Shown one piece after another: positions 1-7,665 of a stretch of DNA of 64,000 nucleotides; the stretch's first letter is position 1; every line of letters starts with the position of its first letter. The stretch is taken from NCBI RefSeq assembly GCF_036032445.1, contig NZ_CP107932.1, positions 2,110,501 through 2,174,500 of the forward strand, written 5' to 3'. The position numbers and the translations under genes are program-made. The notes below the pieces were generated by a model. That model searched no databases, was not told where the DNA came from, and saw only the letters and a list, made by a program, of their open reading frames with translations. The DNA comes from Nocardia sp. NBC_00416 (GTDB taxonomy: Bacteria > Actinomycetota > Actinomycetes > Mycobacteriales > Mycobacteriaceae).

Positions 1-429
1 CGCGGCCAGTGCCGCGTCCAGGAACGCGACATAACTCGATTCCAGGTAGTCCGCGCCGTCCAGCGGTGCGCCACGATCGGCGGCCAGGCCGCGCACCCGG
101 GCGAGGTCGGCGGTCCATACCAGCAGCAGCGGGGCCTGCCGGATCTGTTCCTGGTCACCGGCCAGGGCGGCCAGCCGCGCCTTGCGCTGCGGGTCACGCA
201 CCGCGACAACGCTCCACACCTGCAGATTGGACGAGGTGGGGGCGGACTGGGCCGCCGAGACCAGCAGCTCCAGCACACCGTCGGGCAGCGGGTCGGGCAG
301 GTAGCGACGGACCGACCGATGCTCGTGCAGAATCTGCAGCACCGGATTCCATTCGGCCGGGGCGGTCGGTGCGGGGTCGCGGTAGCGCTCGGCCACCACC
401 TGCTCCGGGGACGGTGCAATCTGGGTCAT
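1..429 (-). CDS. Nitroreductase-family oxidoreductase (3' end outside window)
   Basis: Left-edge partial gene: the first 143 codons are present, with ATG at 429 on the minus strand, and the frame stays open to base 1. The family uses FMN to transfer electrons from NAD(P)H to nitro or quinone substrates in the cytoplasm. Visible family signs are RSVRRY at residues 38-43 (FMN phosphate contact) and the SAPTSSNLQ segment at about 62-70, which forms the flavin site. The protein would normally be 200-260 aa, so about half is missing. It lies 172 nt downstream of a second, different nitroreductase on the same strand, so the two may be co-transcribed. The substrate cannot be predicted. Confidence 0.85.
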   Translation of the reverse strand, partial: MTQIAPSPEQVVAERYRDPAPTAPAEWNPVLQILHEHRSVRRYLPDPLPDGVLELLVSAAQSAPTSSNLQVWSVVAVRDPQRKARLAALAGDQEQIRQAPLLLVWTADLARVRGLAADRGAPLDGADYLESSYVAFLDAALAA

Positions 430-601
430 GATGCCATCGTCTCCGGGCCGGCCGATGCGGTCAGCAATTGCCCGCAGCTCGAGCAGAACATCCGGGAGCA
501 CCGACGTCGACGAGGGTGTCGGTGTAGGCCGGCCCGACCCGCTCGAGCGAGGTGGAACCATCGTCGGCCTGCCGGTGCGGAATCGCCGCGATGCGACCGG
601 T

Positions 602-1258
602 CTACCAACTGCCGACGTGCAAGATCTGATCGAGGTCTTTGCGCGGTGCGGGTCGGAAGCTGGTGCCCTTCGTATATGCGACCGGCAGCAGCGCACCCTG
701 GGACACCGTGTCGTAGGGAATGCCGAGGATATCGGCCGCCTCGCGCTCATACCGCAGATGCAGCGTGGTCCACGCTGTGCCGAGGCCGCGCGAGCGGGCC
801 GCCAGACAGAAACTCCAGACCGCCGGGAACAGCGACGACCAATAGGAAGCGCTCTGGGCACTCGGCGCGTTGTCGACCCGGCCCTCGAGGCACGGCACGA
901 GCAGCACCGGGACGTCACCCATTCGCTCGGCCAGATAGGTCGCTGAACCGGCGATCCGCAGCCGGGTGCTATCCGCCTCGCCGTCCGTGCCGGGCTGGTT
1001 CCCGGGAAAGTATTTCGAGGCCGCGTACAACTCGAACGCCTGTCGGTACAGCTCACCCAGGGCGCGCCGCTTCTCGGCGTCGGTGACCACGACCCAGTGC
1101 CAGCCCTGCTGATTCGAACCGCTCGGCGCCTGGATCGCCAGTTCGAGGCATTCACGGACGATCTCCAGGGGTACCTCCCGGTCGAGATCGAGACGCTTGC
1201 GCACCGCCCGCGTGGTGGACAGCAGTTCGTCCGGCGACAGCTCCAGCTCTATCGGCAC
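602..1258 (-). CDS. Nitroreductase-family protein
   Basis: Cytoplasmic FMN-dependent oxidoreductase of the nitroreductase fold, 218 aa, a normal length. RAVRKRLD at residues 17-24 matches the FMN phosphate-binding arginine motif and APSGSNQQ at 44-51 the flavin-contact loop. A C-terminal GIPYD and a proline/aspartate-rich tail are as in family members. The start is GTG at 1258, preceded by GGAAAGGG about 5 nt upstream. It is transcribed away from the MarR/MFS pair, and the 190-bp gap between them carries two inverted repeats nearer to marR. The substrate is unknown; nitro compounds, quinones or halogenated aromatics are all possible. Confidence 0.88.
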   Translation of the reverse strand: MPIELELSPDELLSTTRAVRKRLDLDREVPLEIVRECLELAIQAPSGSNQQGWHWVVVTDAEKRRALGELYRQAFELYAASKYFPGNQPGTDGEADSTRLRIAGSATYLAERMGDVPVLLVPCLEGRVDNAPSAQSASYWSSLFPAVWSFCLAARSRGLGTAWTTLHLRYEREAADILGIPYDTVSQGALLPVAYTKGTSFRPAPRKDLDQILHVGSW

Positions 1259-1377
1259 AATTGCCCTTTCCGTCGATCGTGGGGACGCCTCGACCGGCGA
1301 CCCGGACCCGTTCCAGGCTAAACGGAGACACAGCGCCCGACCCTGCCCCCTCCGACCTGGAGCAGCGTCACACCAGC

Positions 1378-1431
1378 TTTAGTTGATTACCGCAAGCAAC
1401 TGATCTACTTTTAGTTAGCGAAGAGAACTAA
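1378..1431. promoter_or_regulatory. Twin inverted repeats, probable MarR operators
   Basis: Two 21-bp inverted repeats stand 30 bp apart centre to centre. The first has arms AGTTG (1381-1385) and CAACT (1397-1401); the second has TTAGTT (1411-1416) and AACTAA (1426-1431). Both begin with the same TTTAGTT half-site. They end 18 bp before the marR start, where an autoregulated MarR would bind. Binding by the adjacent MarR is inferred. Confidence 0.55.
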
Positions 1432-1449
1432 TCACCGTTTGGAGTCGCC

Positions 1450-1941
1450 GTGCCAGTCTCATCGGATACCACAGAGAACCTCCTCGGTGAACTGTTCCTC
1501 ATCAGCCGTGCTCTCCGGAGCACGCTGGCCCACTCCGACGCGGGCCAGCTCCTGCCGGGCGGACTCGGCGTACTGTCCACCCTCGAAACGGCAGGCCCCT
1601 GCCGTCAGGTCGACGTCGCGGCCGGCCTGCGCATCACCCCGTCGGCGATGAGCCGACACATCACCGAACTCGTCGCCAGCGGGCACATCAGCCGACAGGC
1701 CGACCCCAGCGACGGCCGCGCGACCCTGGTCCAGCTCACCCCTGAGGGCCAGGACCTCCTGCACCGTGTCCGGGCGTTCCACACCGAGCACCTGCAGGAA
1801 ACCCTCGGCGACTGGACCGAGGACGACGTGGAGCAGGCGTACCAGGTCGTACGCCGGCTCCGGAATTCCCTCAATGCCCGGGACCGCTGTGGCACGGCGG
1901 ACGACAACCCGCAGGTTTCGAAAGTGAGAGCCGATGTCTGA
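1450..1941 (+). CDS. MarR-family transcriptional regulator
   Basis: Dimeric winged-helix repressor, 163 aa. The HTH is at roughly residues 50-80 (QVDVAAGLRITPSAMSRHI), followed by the wing with the D-x-R-DGR-type signature (DPSDGRATLVQLT) at about 87-99. This is the standard MarR layout and length. Its stop overlaps the start of the downstream MFS transporter by 8 bp, so the two are translationally coupled and the transporter is the obvious target. Two inverted repeats just upstream fit autoregulation. By family behaviour it probably responds to a small hydrophobic or phenolic compound exported by the transporter; the ligand itself is not visible. Confidence 0.9.
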   Translation: MPVSSDTTENLLGELFLISRALRSTLAHSDAGQLLPGGLGVLSTLETAGPCRQVDVAAGLRITPSAMSRHITELVASGHISRQADPSDGRATLVQLTPEGQDLLHRVRAFHTEHLQETLGDWTEDDVEQAYQVVRRLRNSLNARDRCGTADDNPQVSKVRADV

Positions 1942-4519
1942 CACCGAGGCGCAAGCCTCTCGCGATCCGCTCGCCATGAGCCATCGCGAAATCCTCGAAG
2001 CGATGACCGGACTGCTGGCCGCGCTGTTCACCGCGCTGCTCAGCACCACGATCGTCGCCAACGCACTACCGACGATCATCGGCGACCTACACGCTTCTCA
2101 GACGGCCTACGCCTGGGTGATCACGACGGCTCTGCTCACCAACGCGGCGTCCACGCCCATCTGGGGCAAACTCGCCGACCTGTTCAACAAGAAGACACTG
2201 GTGCAGATCGCCATCGTCATCTTCGTCGTCGGCTCGGTGATCGCCGGTTTCGCCCACAATGTCGGGTTGCTGCTCGCCGCGCGCGCACTGCAGGGTGTCG
2301 GGATGGGCGGGCTGACCGCGCTGGTCGTCGCGATCATCGGAAGCATCATTCCGCCGCGTGAGCGCGGCCGCTACTCCGGCTATATGGGTGCGGTCATGGC
2401 CGTGTCCATGACCGGCGGACCGATCCTCGGCGGCGTCATCGTCGACAGCACACTCGGCTGGCGCTGGTGCTTCTTCATCTGCATTCCACTCGCCGTGATC
2501 GCCCTGCTGCTGCTGCAGCGCACCCTGCGGCTGCCCACCGTCCGCAAGGACGACGTGTCCATCGACTGGGTCGGCGCCCTGCTGCTCACCGCCGGTGTGT
2601 CCGTGCTGCTCATCTGGGTCTCGTTCGCCGGAAAAGCCGGGTACTACAAGTGGTGGTCGACGGAGTCCGCGCTCTACGTCGGCGGCGGCGTCCTGCTGCT
2701 GGCGGCGACCGTGTTCGTCGAATCGCGAGTCAAGTCGCCGATCATCCCGCTGAAGATCGTCACCGAACGCACCACCGCCCTGGCCATCATCGCCTCGATC
2801 GCCGTCGGCGTGGGCATGTTCGGCGCCACCACCTTCCTCGGCCAGTACCTGCAGACCGCGCGCGGCTATTCGCCGACCGCGGCGGGCCTGCTGTCGTCGC
2901 CGATGGTGGCCGGCATGCTCGTCGCCTCGGTGACCTCCGGCGCGCTGATCACCCGCTTCGGCAAATGGAAGCGGTTCGTGGTCACCGGCGCGGCGCTGCT
3001 GGTGATCGGATTCAGCCTGCTGTCCACCGTCGATCACGCCACCAATATCTGGCTGATCGGCTGCTTCATCGCGGTGACCGGCGCGGGTGTCGGCATGATG
3101 ATGCAGAACCTGGTGCTGGCGGTCCAGAACACCGTGAGCGTGCAGAACATCGGCGCCGCCTCCAGCAGCGTCGCCTTCTTCCGCACCTTCGGCGGCGCCA
3201 TCGGAGTCTCGGTGCTGGGCTCGGTCCTCGCGACCCGGGTCAGCGAACTGTCCACGGCGCGGTTCGCCGAACTCGGGATCAACACCTCCTCGTCGGGGAG
3301 CGGCAATCTCGATCTGAAGTCACTGCCCGCACCGATCGCCGAGATCGTGCGCTTCTCCTACGGAGACGCCACCGGACGGATCTTCCTGATCGCCGCGATC
3401 ACGACCGTGGTCGCCCTCGTCGCCGCGGCGCTGCTGCCGAACCGTCCGCTGCGCCGCACGATCGATATCGAACCGACGGTCGATCCCGCGACAGCGACCG
3501 ATATGGACACGAAAGACCTCGTGCCCGACGATCTCGCGGACCTCGACCGCACGCCCGCCGTCCCCGAGCCGGTCGGCCGCCACCATGCGTCCGACGATTC
3601 CCCCGATCGGCTCCCCGAGTCGGCGCCGGTCCCCGTCGGTGCGATGACCGCGACCGCATCGGTGGGACAGAACGGCCACGGCGTCTACGGCGCGACCACT
3701 ACCGCGAAGACCGCACTGCCGGTCGCCCGTTACACCGAGACCGAGCTCGGGGACGGCGCGTTCCACGGCCACATCAGCCGCGAGGACGGTCACCCGGTAT
3801 CAGGTGCGGCGCTCACGCTCATCGACCAGCGGGGCCATCAGGTCGCGCGGGCCACGGGATCCACCGACGGCGGTTACGCCATCAGCGCACCGGGCCCGGG
3901 CAGCTACGTCCTGATCGTCTCGGCGCCCGGACATCGGCCGACGGCGATCAATGTCGCCCACGCTCCGCAACCGCAGCGGCTGGGTCTCACCCTGTCCGGA
4001 CTCGGTGAGTTGTCGGGCGTGGTCCGGTCGGGCCGCAGCGGCGAGCCGCTCGCCGGCGCGACCGTCACCGTCACCGACCAGCACGGTGAAGTGGTGGCGG
4101 CGGCCGAATCGGCGCGCGACGGCGCGTACCTCTGCCACGGCGTGGTCCCGGGGACTTACACCCTGGTGGCCGTGGCCGAGCACATGCGCCCGAGCGCCAC
4201 GGCGCTCACCGTGCCCGAAAGCGGCCGGCTGGACCACGATATCGACCTGGCGCCCATGGCCGTCCTGACAGGTTCGGCCCGGGCCGAGGACGGACGGACC
4301 GTGCAGGACATCCAGATCACGGTGCTCGACGCCGCCGGCGATGTGGCGGCCACGGCGCGCACCGACGCCGACGGCCGGTACACCGTGCCCGATCTGCCCG
4401 AAGGGCAGTACACGATCGTCGCCCGCGGCTACCCGCCGGTGACCGGGCAGGTCAGCGTGTCCGGTGAAGAGGTCGGCCACGACGTGGAACTCGGGTACGG
4501 AACGGACGGGCCCGCGTGA
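1934..4519 (+). CDS. MFS multidrug transporter (DHA2 type) with three C-terminal carboxypeptidase-regulatory-like repeats
   Basis: Proton-driven drug exporter of the 14-helix EmrB/QacA class. Residues 25-500 hold the membrane core, including GKLADLFNKK at about 77-86 (motif A) and a GGPILGGVIVDS stretch at about 157-168 (motif C of exporters). After a charged linker (500-600) come three tandem beta-sandwich repeats of about 85 aa (roughly 603-690, 690-773, 774-857). Each has the pattern G-x-V/I-x-D/S-G-x-P-L/V-x-G-A and ends G-x-Y-x-L/I-V. These look like the CarboxypepD_reg/CnaB fold, so the protein reaches 861 aa against about 500 for plain DHA2 pumps. The start overlaps the marR stop by 8 bp. 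A strong hairpin follows the stop. The substrate is unknown. Confidence 0.88.
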   Translation: MSDTEAQASRDPLAMSHREILEAMTGLLAALFTALLSTTIVANALPTIIGDLHASQTAYAWVITTALLTNAASTPIWGKLADLFNKKTLVQIAIVIFVVGSVIAGFAHNVGLLLAARALQGVGMGGLTALVVAIIGSIIPPRERGRYSGYMGAVMAVSMTGGPILGGVIVDSTLGWRWCFFICIPLAVIALLLLQRTLRLPTVRKDDVSIDWVGALLLTAGVSVLLIWVSFAGKAGYYKWWSTESALYVGGGVLLLAATVFVESRVKSPIIPLKIVTERTTALAIIASIAVGVGMFGATTFLGQYLQTARGYSPTAAGLLSSPMVAGMLVASVTSGALITRFGKWKRFVVTGAALLVIGFSLLSTVDHATNIWLIGCFIAVTGAGVGMMMQNLVLAVQNTVSVQNIGAASSSVAFFRTFGGAIGVSVLGSVLATRVSELSTARFAELGINTSSSGSGNLDLKSLPAPIAEIVRFSYGDATGRIFLIAAITTVVALVAAALLPNRPLRRTIDIEPTVDPATATDMDTKDLVPDDLADLDRTPAVPEPVGRHHASDDSPDRLPESAPVPVGAMTATASVGQNGHGVYGATTTAKTALPVARYTETELGDGAFHGHISREDGHPVSGAALTLIDQRGHQVARATGSTDGGYAISAPGPGSYVLIVSAPGHRPTAINVAHAPQPQRLGLTLSGLGELSGVVRSGRSGEPLAGATVTVTDQHGEVVAAAESARDGAYLCHGVVPGTYTLVAVAEHMRPSATALTVPESGRLDHDIDLAPMAVLTGSARAEDGRTVQDIQITVLDAAGDVAATARTDADGRYTVPDLPEGQYTIVARGYPPVTGQVSVSGEEVGHDVELGYGTDGPA

Positions 4520-4537
4520 TCTGATTCGATGCCTCGG

Positions 4538-4572
4538 GAAGACGGCCGGACGACTCTCGTCCGGCCGTCTTC
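4538..4572 (+). terminator. Hairpin after the MFS gene
   Basis: A perfect 16-bp stem (left arm 4538-4553, right arm 4557-4572) with a 3-nt CTC loop, starting 19 nt after the transporter stop. There is no long U tract, which is usual for actinobacterial terminators. Confidence 0.8.
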
Positions 4573-5038
4573 GCGTTCGCGACCCCCGTGCCGGACGCGC
4601 GCCGTCTCTGACCGACCTCGCGACCGGAACTCGGTCGATCTGCCGCGCGCCGACCGGGATTCGCCTTACGCAATGGAGTCGGGATGGTGATCGAGCTGTG
4701 ACCCGGGTACGCGATGGGCAGTCGGCAGAGCCCGGAACCGGGCCGGGTCACTCGGTTCTTCGCGACGGACGCCGCCCCCGTGGTAGCAAACCCGATCCGG
4801 CGAGCCTCGATTCGGATACGAATATCCCGGCCACGAAACGCCTCCGCGCGGCACGGGCGGCATCCGGCCCGCTCCGCCGCGACCGCGGCGCGACCGACTT
4901 TCCGGTAATCGGTGATCCGACCGTGACCGAGCAGCCGGAAATTGACCGTTCGTTGTCTGGTGCCGACCCGCTGACCGGCGAAAACTATAGCTGGTGCCGG
5001 AATGGTGCCTGTGCTCCATCCCTAACGAAGGATGCGAA
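4573..5038. other. Intergenic region, no gene supported
   Basis: 466 bp between the terminator and the small secreted peptide. Long open frames cross it on both strands, but their translations are arginine/proline-rich without domains and they have no ribosome site, so I read them as high-GC shadow frames. It presumably holds the promoter of the peptide gene. No repeat or convincing hairpin was noted. Confidence 0.5.
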
Positions 5039-5224
5039 ATGTCAGCCAGAATCACCAAAATCTTCGCCGCGACTGTTATCGCTCTGTCCCTGGGTGCCGT
5101 CGCAGCTCCCCTTGCCTCGGCCGCGTCGACGCCCACGCCGGCGCCGGCTTCCGCAGCCGCCGACCCCATCGAGGGCTCGGTCGTGATCTGCCTCCCGCTC
5201 GGCAGCGCCTCGATCTGCTTCTGA
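5039..5224 (+). CDS. Small secreted peptide, unknown function
   Basis: 61-aa protein with a clear Sec signal peptide: a short basic start (MSARITK), a hydrophobic core (about residues 8-22) and an APLASAA-type cleavage region near 23-29. The mature part is only about 30 aa, with a Thr/Pro/Ala-rich stretch followed by a hydrophobic C-terminal end carrying two cysteines (VICLPLGSASICF) that could form a disulfide. ATG at 5039 was chosen because GAAGGA lies 7-8 nt upstream and the signal peptide starts there; an in-frame ATG at 4994 would spoil the signal. It is monocistronic and followed by a strong terminator. I do not recognise the family. Confidence 0.6.
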   Translation: MSARITKIFAATVIALSLGAVAAPLASAASTPTPAPASAAADPIEGSVVICLPLGSASICF

Positions 5225-5275
5225 GACCCATCGACCCGATTGGAAGCGCGCACGTTGCTCCTGAGGAGCGTGTGC

Positions 5276-5316
5276 CGGGATGAGTGGGTCGCGCTGTTCG
5301 CGACCTGCTCATCCCG
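5276..5316 (+). terminator. Terminator after the small secreted peptide gene
   Basis: Two-part stem: CGGGATGAG (5276-5284) pairs with 5308-5316 and GGTCGCG (5287-5293) with 5299-5305. They are separated by a TG/TG internal mismatch, with a 5-nt loop. It lies about 50 nt past the stop. Confidence 0.75.
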
Positions 5317-5383
5317 ATTCGTGCGCGGTGCGGCAACCCGGCCGTCCGACCGGGGCCGCTTTATCCTGCGCCGATGAACCCCG

Positions 5384-5443
5384 CTAGAACATCATCATCA
5401 TGCCGAGCATCATCAGCATGAGACCGATGAAGTAATCGGACAT
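5384..5443 (-). CDS. Possible 19-aa methionine-rich membrane microprotein
   Basis: A very short open frame on the minus strand, MSDYFIGLMLMMLGMMMMF, with ATG at 5443 and a TAG stop at 5384-5386. It is almost entirely hydrophobic, with 8 methionines, and could form one short membrane segment. An AGG (in GCAGG) lies about 7 nt upstream of the ATG, and two related inverted repeats lie 23-52 bp upstream, so it has gene-like signals despite its length. A run of CAT/GAT triplets in the DNA could also produce this by chance. It belongs to no family I know. Confidence 0.35.
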   Translation of the reverse strand: MSDYFIGLMLMMLGMMMMF

Positions 5444-5465
5444 CTCAAACCTGCTTCCGTCGCAC

Positions 5466-5495
5466 CGAACCGGTTCGCCCGAACAAGGGTTCGGG
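5466..5495. promoter_or_regulatory. Paired inverted repeats (CGAAC...GTTCG type)
   Basis: CGAACCGGTTCG (5466-5477) is a perfect palindrome. It is followed at once by CCCGAAC-aagg-GTTCGGG (5478-5495), a perfect 7-bp inverted repeat with the same CGAAC half-site. The pair lies just upstream of the possible 19-aa minus-strand gene. It may be an operator; no regulator is adjacent. Confidence 0.4.
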
Positions 5496-5602
5496 AGGCC
5501 ACGGCGATTATGCCGTTATTCAACGGCACGATGCCCAACGGTTCAACTCTTCGGACTCTTCCCTTCTACGGGAACAGCTGAAGGCGGTCGCGACCGTGAC
5601 AG

Positions 5603-6304
5603 TTATTGCGGCAACGAGGTTTTCAGGTGCTGACCGAAGAACGCGAAGACCCGGCGCCACGCATCATCGGCGGCGTCCGCGTCGTAACCGAGGCCGGCCA
5701 CCCGAAGCACCGGATCGACCGGCAGCTCATTGGCGAACCCATGGGTGACACCCGGATAGGTCTTCACATCGTGCGCCACCCCGGAATCATCCAGCACCCG
5801 CGCCAACCGGTCCCCGCGCCCGATATTGATCGGGTCCAGCCGCCCGTAGCTCGCGACGATCGGGCAGCTGCCCCGCAACATCTGCGCGTACTTACCCCGG
5901 CCGGTCGGATAGAACGGGGCGGCGGCGTCGAAACCACGGGGCGCGGTCAGCAACGCGAAACCACCGCCCATACAAAAACCGGCCACCGCGACCCGGCCCG
6001 TACACGACGAGTCGTCGCGTATCCGCTGCAGCGCGGCGAGGATATCGCGCACGGCCTTTCCGTCGCCGGTGAACAGCAGGTCGCGGAATACCCCGGGCAC
6101 GCAGCGGGGACCGCGGGCGAACAGATCGGGGGCGATCACCAGGTACCCGTTATCGGCGATCATGCGGGCGTTACGGCGGAGGTCGGCGGTCAGACCGACC
6201 GCGTCGTGCAACAGGACCACGCCGGGCCACGGTCCGGCGCCCTCGGGCGCCTCCCGGACGGCGGCAATGGCGCCGTCGGGCGCGGACAACTCGATCACCG
6301 GCAT
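5603..6304 (-). CDS. Dienelactone hydrolase family protein
   Basis: Alpha/beta-hydrolase of the dienelactone hydrolase family, 233 aa, cytoplasmic. The nucleophile is the cysteine of GFCMGGG at about residue 111. The other triad members are probably the aspartate in GRLDPI (about 160) and the histidine in GVTHGF (about 190), all in the right order. Family members open lactone rings in chloroaromatic breakdown, but many actinobacterial paralogues have unknown ester or lactone substrates. ATG at 6304 was chosen because AGAAGG lies 8 nt upstream; the frame runs open further upstream but that translation is arginine-rich noise. It sits downstream of the PepSY gene on the same strand with a 185-nt gap, so it is probably a separate unit. 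Confidence 0.85.
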   Translation of the reverse strand: MPVIELSAPDGAIAAVREAPEGAGPWPGVVLLHDAVGLTADLRRNARMIADNGYLVIAPDLFARGPRCVPGVFRDLLFTGDGKAVRDILAALQRIRDDSSCTGRVAVAGFCMGGGFALLTAPRGFDAAAPFYPTGRGKYAQMLRGSCPIVASYGRLDPINIGRGDRLARVLDDSGVAHDVKTYPGVTHGFANELPVDPVLRVAGLGYDADAADDAWRRVFAFFGQHLKTSLPQ

Positions 6305-6489
6305 CAGCGTCACCTTCTGTTCTATCCGGACCGTCGCGGACAACAGCGGCACCGAGTCTAGTGCCGAGCGCTGTTCGCCCGTCCGATACGAGACGACCGA
6401 TCGCGCGTGCCGACGCCGGTGGCCGCCGTCCGATCGGACGGCGGCCACCGGCGCACGAACCCGTCGCTCGGGACAGGCGATCCCACCGA

Positions 6490-6867
6490 TCAATCGCGAT
6501 CGATGGCACCGACGACCTCGCCGGTATCCGCGTCGATCGTCACGTCGTACTCCACACCGGCCGAGGTCACGACCTCGACCTCCCAGACCGCCCGGCGGTG
6601 CTCGGTATCGAACTCGGCCGAGACCGCGCGGCTGTCCGGCACCGCGGCCGCCGCCGCATCCATGGCCTGCTGCCGTTCGATCGTGGGATCGGCGACCAAC
6701 GCCCACTGCGGTTCCGGACTGCCGAGGGAGACCGAATCGCCGGACCGATCGTGACCGAGAGTTACCGACGCGACACCGATACTGGCCCCGACGACCACGG
6801 CCGCGACCACGGCGCCGATGAGAATCCAGCGAAGACCGGCGACCGCGTGGCGAAAGACGCTTGCCAT
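6490..6867 (-). CDS. PepSY-domain membrane-anchored protein
   Basis: 125 aa. One N-terminal membrane helix (about residues 15-38) is followed by an extracytoplasmic PepSY domain (about 65-122). The domain shows the family pattern of a QQAMDAAAAAVPDS helix, a W-E-V-E-V strand and a DVTIDADTGEVV hairpin. A textbook AGGAGG lies 8 nt before ATG at 6867. PepSY domains inhibit peptidases or act as sensing accessories beside two-component systems. It is divergent from the response regulator, and a CTTCAG repeat array between them faces this gene, so it is probably a target of that system and may feed back on the kinase. That role is inference. Confidence 0.85.
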   Translation of the reverse strand: MASVFRHAVAGLRWILIGAVVAAVVVGASIGVASVTLGHDRSGDSVSLGSPEPQWALVADPTIERQQAMDAAAAAVPDSRAVSAEFDTEHRRAVWEVEVVTSAGVEYDVTIDADTGEVVGAIDRD

Positions 6868-6927
6868 GGTGAAACCTCCTGTGTGGGTTTTCGTCCCGAA
6901 TGTGATCACCACTGTGGCAAGTCGAGG

Positions 6928-6964
6928 CTGAAGGTGACCTGAAGCCACCTGAAGAAGATTTCAG
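6928..6964 (-). promoter_or_regulatory. Composite CTTCAG array, probable response-regulator binding site (copy A)
   Basis: Read on the minus strand: CTGAAA, 4 nt, CTTCAG, 4 nt, CTTCAG, 5 nt, CTTCAG. The 10/11-bp period of the direct repeats places them on one DNA face, as for OmpR/PhoB-type regulators. It ends 60 nt before the pepSY start and begins 23 nt before the response-regulator start. The same 37-bp architecture recurs at 21755-21791. Confidence 0.7.
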
Positions 6965-6987
6965 CAACCATCTGACACCCTGGGGGG

Positions 6988-7665
6988 ATGCGTCTGCTGA
7001 TCGTGGAGGACGAGAAACGTCTGGCCCTCGCCCTGGCAAAAGGATTGTCCGCCGAGGGTTTCGCGGTGGACGTCGTGCACGACGGGACCGAAGGGCTGCA
7101 CCGGGCGACCACCGCCGACTACGACCTGATCATCCTCGACATCATGCTGCCCGGTATGAACGGCTACCGGGTGTGCGCCACACTGCGGGCCGCGGGCCAC
7201 GAGACTCCCGTCCTGATGCTCACGGCCAAGGACGGCGAATACGACGAGGCCGAGGGACTGGACACGGGCGCCGACGACTATCTCAGCAAGCCGTTCTCGT
7301 ATGTGGTGCTGGTGGCCCGGATCCGCGCCCTGCTGCGCCGCCGGACCCGCGGCGGGGCGAAGGTACTGCGGATCGGCGACCTGACCGTCGATCCGGGCAC
7401 GCGCACCTGCCGTCGCGGCGACAGGGAGGTATCGCTCACCGCCAAGGAGTTCGCGGTACTGGAGCACCTGGCCGTGCGAGCGGGTGAGGTGGTCTCCAAA
7501 GCCGATATCCTGCAGCATGTCTGGGACTTCGCCTACGACGGCGACCCCAATATCGTCGAGGTGTACATCAGCACGCTGCGCCGCAAGATCGATGCGCCCT
7601 TCGGCTGCCGGACCATCCTGACCGTCCGCGGGGCGGGGTACCGGCTGGCGGCCGAACGTGGTTGA
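6988..7665 (+). CDS. Two-component response regulator, OmpR/PhoB family
   Basis: 225 aa. The receiver domain (about 1-115) has acidic residues E7/D8, the phospho-acceptor D51 in ILDIMLPG and the conserved lysine in LSKPF near 101. The winged-helix DNA-binding domain (about 125-222) ends in the typical VRGAGYRL. The gene overlaps the start of the histidine kinase by 8 bp, so the pair is co-translated. Upstream lie the divergent pepSY and a CTTCAG repeat array with 10/11-bp spacing suited to a dimer of this family. The array's identical layout before the gene at 21857 suggests a second target. Confidence 0.93.
   Translation: MRLLIVEDEKRLALALAKGLSAEGFAVDVVHDGTEGLHRATTADYDLIILDIMLPGMNGYRVCATLRAAGHETPVLMLTAKDGEYDEAEGLDTGADDYLSKPFSYVVLVARIRALLRRRTRGGAKVLRIGDLTVDPGTRTCRRGDREVSLTAKEFAVLEHLAVRAGEVVSKADILQHVWDFAYDGDPNIVEVYISTLRRKIDAPFGCRTILTVRGAGYRLAAERG

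Noticed and set aside
4464..5253. Long open frames on both strands across the region after the MFS gene
   Set aside because: Arginine/proline-rich translations without domains, starts inside the MFS gene or across its terminator, no ribosome sites; typical high-GC shadow frames.
5603..7039. 478-codon version of the dienelactone hydrolase
   Set aside because: The first 245 residues read antisense through the PepSY gene and intergenic DNA; the real start is ATG 6304 with AGAAGG.
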